Shown here: positions 6,201 to 7,531 of the stretch, piece after piece
Layout: every line of letters begins with the position of its first letter
Position numbering within the stretch: the first letter of the stretch is position 1
Source: Bacteroidetes bacterium UBA2364
Lineage (GTDB): Bacteria > Bacteroidota > Rhodothermia > Rhodothermales > UBA2364
Direction of reading: 5' to 3'
Assembly: GCA_002344075.1 (NCBI GenBank)
Contig: DDTM01000056.1
Coordinates: forward strand, 1-7,531
Length of the DNA stretch: 7,531 nt
The notes under the pieces: model-generated
Database searches by the model: none
Told to the model about the DNA's origin: nothing
What the model saw: the letters and a program-made list of their open reading frames with translations, nothing else
Made by a program: the position numbers and the translations under genes

Positions 6201-7531
6201 GCAACGGCTGGTGGTGTGAGTAGTTCGGTCATTATTCGTGGTCCGGATACTTCTTTAGGGAACTGCTGTCTGGCCATGCCAATGGTAACGCTCGCCAATG
6301 TTCCGGCAACAGCCACTTCTGTTACGATCACGATAGATACACGTAATGGCCAGGTGGTTTCTGGTGTGGATGGACAGTCGTATGTCATAGCAGGTGCATT
6401 GGAAGCCGAGGTGAACTGTGCCAAAGCCAAGATAGGGGACTATGTTTGGGAAGACCGCAATCGTAATGGTCAACAAGACTCTGGCGAGCCGGGTATCCCG
6501 AATGTACAGGTCAAGTTATTGGATACCTCAAACAATACCCTTAGCACAACAACGACCGATGGCAGTGGGATGTATATGTTTGGCAACTTACAGGCTGGGA
6601 CTTATAAAGTGATGTTTACGACCCCTTCCGGATATGTTCCGACGCTAAAAGATCAAGGCTCGGATACCAGTGACAGCGATAATGATCCAACCACAGGTAT
6701 GACAGGAACCTATACATTGGTGAATGGTCAAGAAAATAAAACGGTGGATGCTGGGTTTTATAAAGTTGCAGATCTTGAATTGGTGAAAGTGGTGGATAAT
6801 GCCAATCCTGTAACAGGTGGAACTGTTAACTTTACAATTTCAGTAACGAACAAAGGGCCTGCCCAAGCCACAGGTGTAGAGGTGAAAGATTTGTTACCAA
6901 CGAACTTGGTTTACCAAAGTGCTACTGCAAGCCAAGGCGCTTATACAAATGGAACAGGTATTTGGACGGTTGGAACGCTTAATGTGAATCAGACAGCTAC
7001 CCTGCAAATTCGTGCAACAGCCAATGGTACGGCTAAAAACTGTGCTGAAATCACAAAGGCCAACGAGTTTGATCCTGACTCAACGCCAAACAATTATAGT
7101 AATGGAACTGGCCCGAACGAAGATGATGATGATTGTAAAGATGTTGGGCCTGTAAATAAGATTGACCTTGAACTTACCAAAGCCGTAAGTGCGACCTCTG
7201 CAAATATTGGCCAAAATGTTACTTGGACGGTTACGCTGGTTAATAAAGGACCCAATGCGGCAACAGGTGTTACGGTAAGAGAAAATGTACCTGCCGGAAC
7301 CACTTTTGTAAGTGCAACACCTTCTCGTGGTTCATACAACCAAGCAACAGGAATTTGGACCGTCGGAAATGTGGCCGTAAACGAGACACTGACCTTAGCG
7401 CTTGTTACTACTGTTCAACAGACCGGTAGTATTACAAATTATGCAGAAGTCAATGCAGCCAATGAAATGGATGTGGATTCTACACCGGGCAATGGCTCTA
7501 CGAATGAAGATGATGATGATACCAAGTCTTT
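3240..7531 (+). CDS. Giant secreted multidomain surface protein (SdrD_B-like and DUF11 modules), 3' end outside window
   Basis: One uninterrupted frame of 1430 codons with no stop before the edge, so the gene is partial at its 3' end. Residues are numbered from the ATG at 3240. Order: signal peptide (41-71), spacer (72-130), SdrD_B-like domain (131-227), predicted beta-propeller (228-683), SdrD_B-like (689-811), unassigned beta-rich module (820-1060), SdrD_B-like (1065-1173), two DUF11 repeats (1177-1301, 1308 to edge). Such proteins are exported and act outside the cell, typically as adhesins or matrix proteins; the exact role here is unknown. Three calcium-loop-like sequences and Asp-rich repeat ends suggest calcium-stabilised rigid rods. 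The ATG at 3240 is the outermost start, with the AT-rich upstream sequence common in Bacteroidota; ATGs at 3300, 3354 and 3360 are alternatives, and the last two place the signal peptide at the true N-terminus. It is divergent from glgA with no evident functional link. Confidence 0.92.
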   Translation, partial: MKRMLRACNKTILTAEGSSIMLFRHSSYQGHSSTVYRPMHMFERCVSRLGAGIFSFAAFTMLLVSPQGLLAQEQTLQDVGGDPTPKVALAKPLVFEDLVVPEPMFSNAIDGVSEVADKPNSGQNVLFTNVTGFVYNDYNSNGVKDTYDIGVPGVLVSAYGSNGSLITSTTTNASGSYSLSVSSGTQVRIEFTQIPAGSYPTNAGTGNGTTVQFATAPASNVNLGINYPADYCENNPKMATPFYVNGNPLAGGTAGGANAFWTYNYSDIDYSTPTATTTANRIGATWGVAYQRESKKLFTSAFIKRHAGLGPLGTDGIYLIDYSTSTPTVSNYIDLGALGFSAGNDPHTGLPANKIDANSDTGAFDAVGKVGLGDIDLSEDGSKLYVMNLFTRSLLKVNIGSPAKAGSAVTVSDISSYPVPNPACTGGDYRPFATKVYRGKVYIGIVCNAQSSQNASNLRALVYEFDESTNSFNTTPVFTSGLNFNRGVAITSYSANWRPWITTFPNINDTFVIAYPQPILSDIEFDVDGAMILGFTDRFGHQSGRANINPVTNQLFSGGQAGDMYRAAKSGSTWVLENNGTSGSFSSSGAGNGQGPGGGEFFWGDDQYEHDQQFQGGLAVRPGSGEIVSVSEDPINGSYWAGGVIYSRNNTGAFVRGNVLYKDSNDVSGFGKAVGLGDLELLCSPAPLEIGNRVWLDSDSDGIQDADEGGISGVTVRLFKSGSQVATTTTNTKGEYYFNNGNVTGGLLPNMAYEIRLDKTQTAVTSYSLSNANAGTNDAIDSDATMSGNNAVIALMTGGYGVTNHTYDFGFNAGPPPPDGWSYVCSDDKNVGLYGRGVNGATLPQTISIPNSGAVFQVVAEVVYKGSNPGATTTFKDAAGAVYSANRITPPGTSSDVWVYRVVLPGTASVRYENTNAQSSLQSFVVYPFYMGTGDGKSSTGKFTTLSGYNDIQTLTLNIPTDVGSRDLKVTVPISELTNDGRALKLTATAGGVSSSVIIRGPDTSLGNCCLAMPMVTLANVPATATSVTITIDTRNGQVVSGVDGQSYVIAGALEAEVNCAKAKIGDYVWEDRNRNGQQDSGEPGIPNVQVKLLDTSNNTLSTTTTDGSGMYMFGNLQAGTYKVMFTTPSGYVPTLKDQGSDTSDSDNDPTTGMTGTYTLVNGQENKTVDAGFYKVADLELVKVVDNANPVTGGTVNFTISVTNKGPAQATGVEVKDLLPTNLVYQSATASQGAYTNGTGIWTVGTLNVNQTATLQIRATANGTAKNCAEITKANEFDPDSTPNNYSNGTGPNEDDDDCKDVGPVNKIDLELTKAVSATSANIGQNVTWTVTLVNKGPNAATGVTVRENVPAGTTFVSATPSRGSYNQATGIWTVGNVAVNETLTLALVTTVQQTGSITNYAEVNAANEMDVDSTPGNGSTNEDDDDTKS
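3360..3452 (+). other. Signal peptide of the surface protein
   Basis: From the ATG at 3360, a short basic stretch (MFERCVSRLG) is followed by a hydrophobic core GIFSFAAFTMLLVSP and then GLLA before QEQT, giving a plausible signal peptidase I site after Ala71 (numbered from 3240). The protein is therefore expected to leave the cytoplasm through Sec. The only cysteine nearby (Cys45) precedes the hydrophobic core, so this is not a lipoprotein signal. If translation starts at 3240 or 3300, the peptide would carry an unusual 40- or 20-residue extension. Confidence 0.8.
3630..3920 (+). other. SdrD_B-like domain 1 (residues 131-227)
   Basis: Begins TGFVYNDYNSNGVKD and continues IGVPGVLVSAYG, then a Thr-rich strand, ASGSYSLSV and IPAGSYPT: the usual course of a Cna/SdrD B-type beta-sandwich. 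The loop D137-Y-N139-S-N141-G-V-K-D145 is the EF-hand-like calcium site of the family. It lacks the acidic residues that usually follow (DYN here, then TYDIG), so this copy is the most diverged of the three. Its likely job is to space and stiffen the protein between the leader and the propeller. Confidence 0.8.
3921..5288 (+). other. Predicted beta-propeller module (residues 228-683)
   Basis: About 455 residues with recurring blade-like segments: GATWGVAYQRESKKLFTSAF (283-302), GLGDIDLSEDGSKLYVMN (371-388), RPFATKVYRGKVYIG (430-444), DIEFDVDGAMILGFTDR (522-538), GGLAVRPGSGEIVSVSEDP (616-634) and a closing GKAVGLGDLELLC. From memory, segments such as AYQR, KRHAGLGPLGTDGIY, GPGGGEFFWGD and GLGDLE are conserved in a module that often precedes SdrD_B domains in cyanobacterial and other bacterial surface proteins. 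No enzymatic motif is recognised. Cys232 and Cys683 bracket the module and may close it by a disulfide. Propeller assignment is an inference from strand pattern. Confidence 0.65.
5304..5672 (+). other. SdrD_B-like domain 2 (residues 689-811)
   Basis: Starts EIGNRVWLDSDSDGIQDADE, the classic opening of an SdrD_B domain. The calcium loop is complete: D697-x-D699-x-D701-G-I-Q-D705 followed by E708. Then GGISGVTVRLF, TTTNTKGEYYFNNG, LLPNMAYEIRLD, a NDAIDSDATMSGN stretch and closing YDFGF follow the family course. It directly follows the propeller, which is the common arrangement, and ends in a Pro-rich hinge (PPPPDG, 815-820). Confidence 0.9.
5697..6419 (+). other. Unassigned beta-rich module between SdrD_B domains (residues 820-1060)
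   Basis: I do not recognise this stretch of about 240 residues. It starts GWSYVCSDDKNVGLYGRG and ends ALEAEVNC, so Cys825 and Cys1060 mark its edges; Cys1009 and Cys1010 are adjacent inside it. It alternates hydrophobic residues as in beta-strands (VFQVVAEVVYKG, DVWVYRVVLPG, QSFVVYPFYMG, SVIIRG, SVTITIDTRNGQ), with few charged residues and no helix-like segment. It may be two tandem sandwiches, the first to about 930 and the second from about 940 (GKFTTLSGYNDIQTLTLNIP). A carbohydrate- or ligand-binding fold would fit but is not shown. Confidence 0.5.
6432..6758 (+). other. SdrD_B-like domain 3 (residues 1065-1173)
   Basis: IGDYVWEDRNRNGQQDSGEPG opens a textbook SdrD_B domain. The calcium loop is D1072-x-N1074-x-N1076-G-x-x-D1080 with E1083. 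It goes on through IPNVQVKLLD, TTDGSGMYMFGNLQAGTY, a second acidic loop GSDTSDSDNDPTTG, and closes with VDAGFYK. It leads straight into the DUF11 array. This is the shortest and most canonical copy of the three. Confidence 0.92.
6768..7142 (+). repeat. DUF11 repeat 1 (residues 1177-1301)
   Basis: ADLELVKVVDNANPVTGGTV followed by NFTISVTNKGPAQATGVEV, DLLPTNLVYQSA, GIWTVGTLN and NCAEI is the standard DUF11 beta-sandwich course seen in bacterial and archaeal surface proteins. It ends in FDPDSTPNN and GPNEDDDDCKD. Cys1268 and Cys1299 probably form a disulfide within the repeat. DUF11 repeats usually act as stalk units in extracellular proteins. Confidence 0.9.
7161..7531 (+). repeat. DUF11 repeat 2 (residues 1308 to window edge)
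   Basis: IDLELTKAVSATSANIGQNV, then TWTVTLVNKGPNAATGVTV, NVPAGTTFVSATPSRGSY, GIWTVGNVAVN, NYAEVNAANEMDVDSTPGNG and NEDDDDTKS: a second copy, 131 residues after the first (DLEL at 1178 and 1309). Tyr1401 and Thr1428 replace the two cysteines of repeat 1. The sequence ends within or just after this unit, so more copies may follow. Confidence 0.9.

Noticed and set aside
6095..6476. Overlapping minus-strand frames within the surface-protein gene
   Set aside because: They overlap one another in different frames and lie opposite a strong coding frame; shadows.
5304..6758. Recent transfer from a Gram-positive Sdr adhesin because of SdrD_B-like domains
   Set aside because: SdrD_B-like domains are widespread in Bacteroidota and cyanobacteria, and no mobile element or abrupt composition change is evident at the gene borders.
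2875..7531. Functional link between glycogen synthesis and the surface protein
   Set aside because: The genes are divergent with 365 bases between them and share no pathway; simple adjacency is not enough.

Overview
The window looks like chromosomal DNA of a Bacteroidota/Rhodothermota-type bacterium. This is an inference from three things: start codons with no clear Shine-Dalgarno sequence, a plant/cyanobacterial-like GlgC next to GlgA, and a very large secreted protein built from SdrD_B-like and DUF11 modules. No rRNA, tRNA or other taxonomic marker is present, so the placement is tentative.

Layout. Positions 1-109 are intergenic and hold a convincing rho-independent terminator for the minus-strand genes. 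Positions 110-2874 carry two minus-strand genes, glgA then glgC in transcription order, 14 bases apart and almost certainly one operon. GlgC makes ADP-glucose from glucose-1-phosphate and ATP; GlgA transfers that glucose onto a growing alpha-1,4-glucan. Together they form the committed part of bacterial glycogen synthesis. Positions 2875-3239 are a 365-base divergent intergenic region that must hold the promoters of both directions. It contains recurrent TTAA(A)CC words and a weak hairpin followed by a T-rich run, but no recognisable gene.

From 3240 to the right edge runs a single plus-strand reading frame with no stop codon (at least 1430 residues, cut by the window). It encodes an exported surface or extracellular protein. 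In order it has a signal peptide, an SdrD_B-like domain, a large predicted beta-propeller module, a second SdrD_B-like domain, an unassigned beta-rich module of about 240 residues, a third SdrD_B-like domain, and at least two DUF11 repeats with a 131-residue period and Asp-rich ends. The missing C-terminus probably holds more DUF11 repeats and a secretion/sorting domain.

The glycogen operon and the surface protein are divergent neighbours; nothing in the sequence ties their functions together. I see no mobile element, CRISPR array, defence system or RNA gene. The most interesting material is the modular architecture of the large protein, above all its unassigned middle module and the way cysteines sit at module boundaries.
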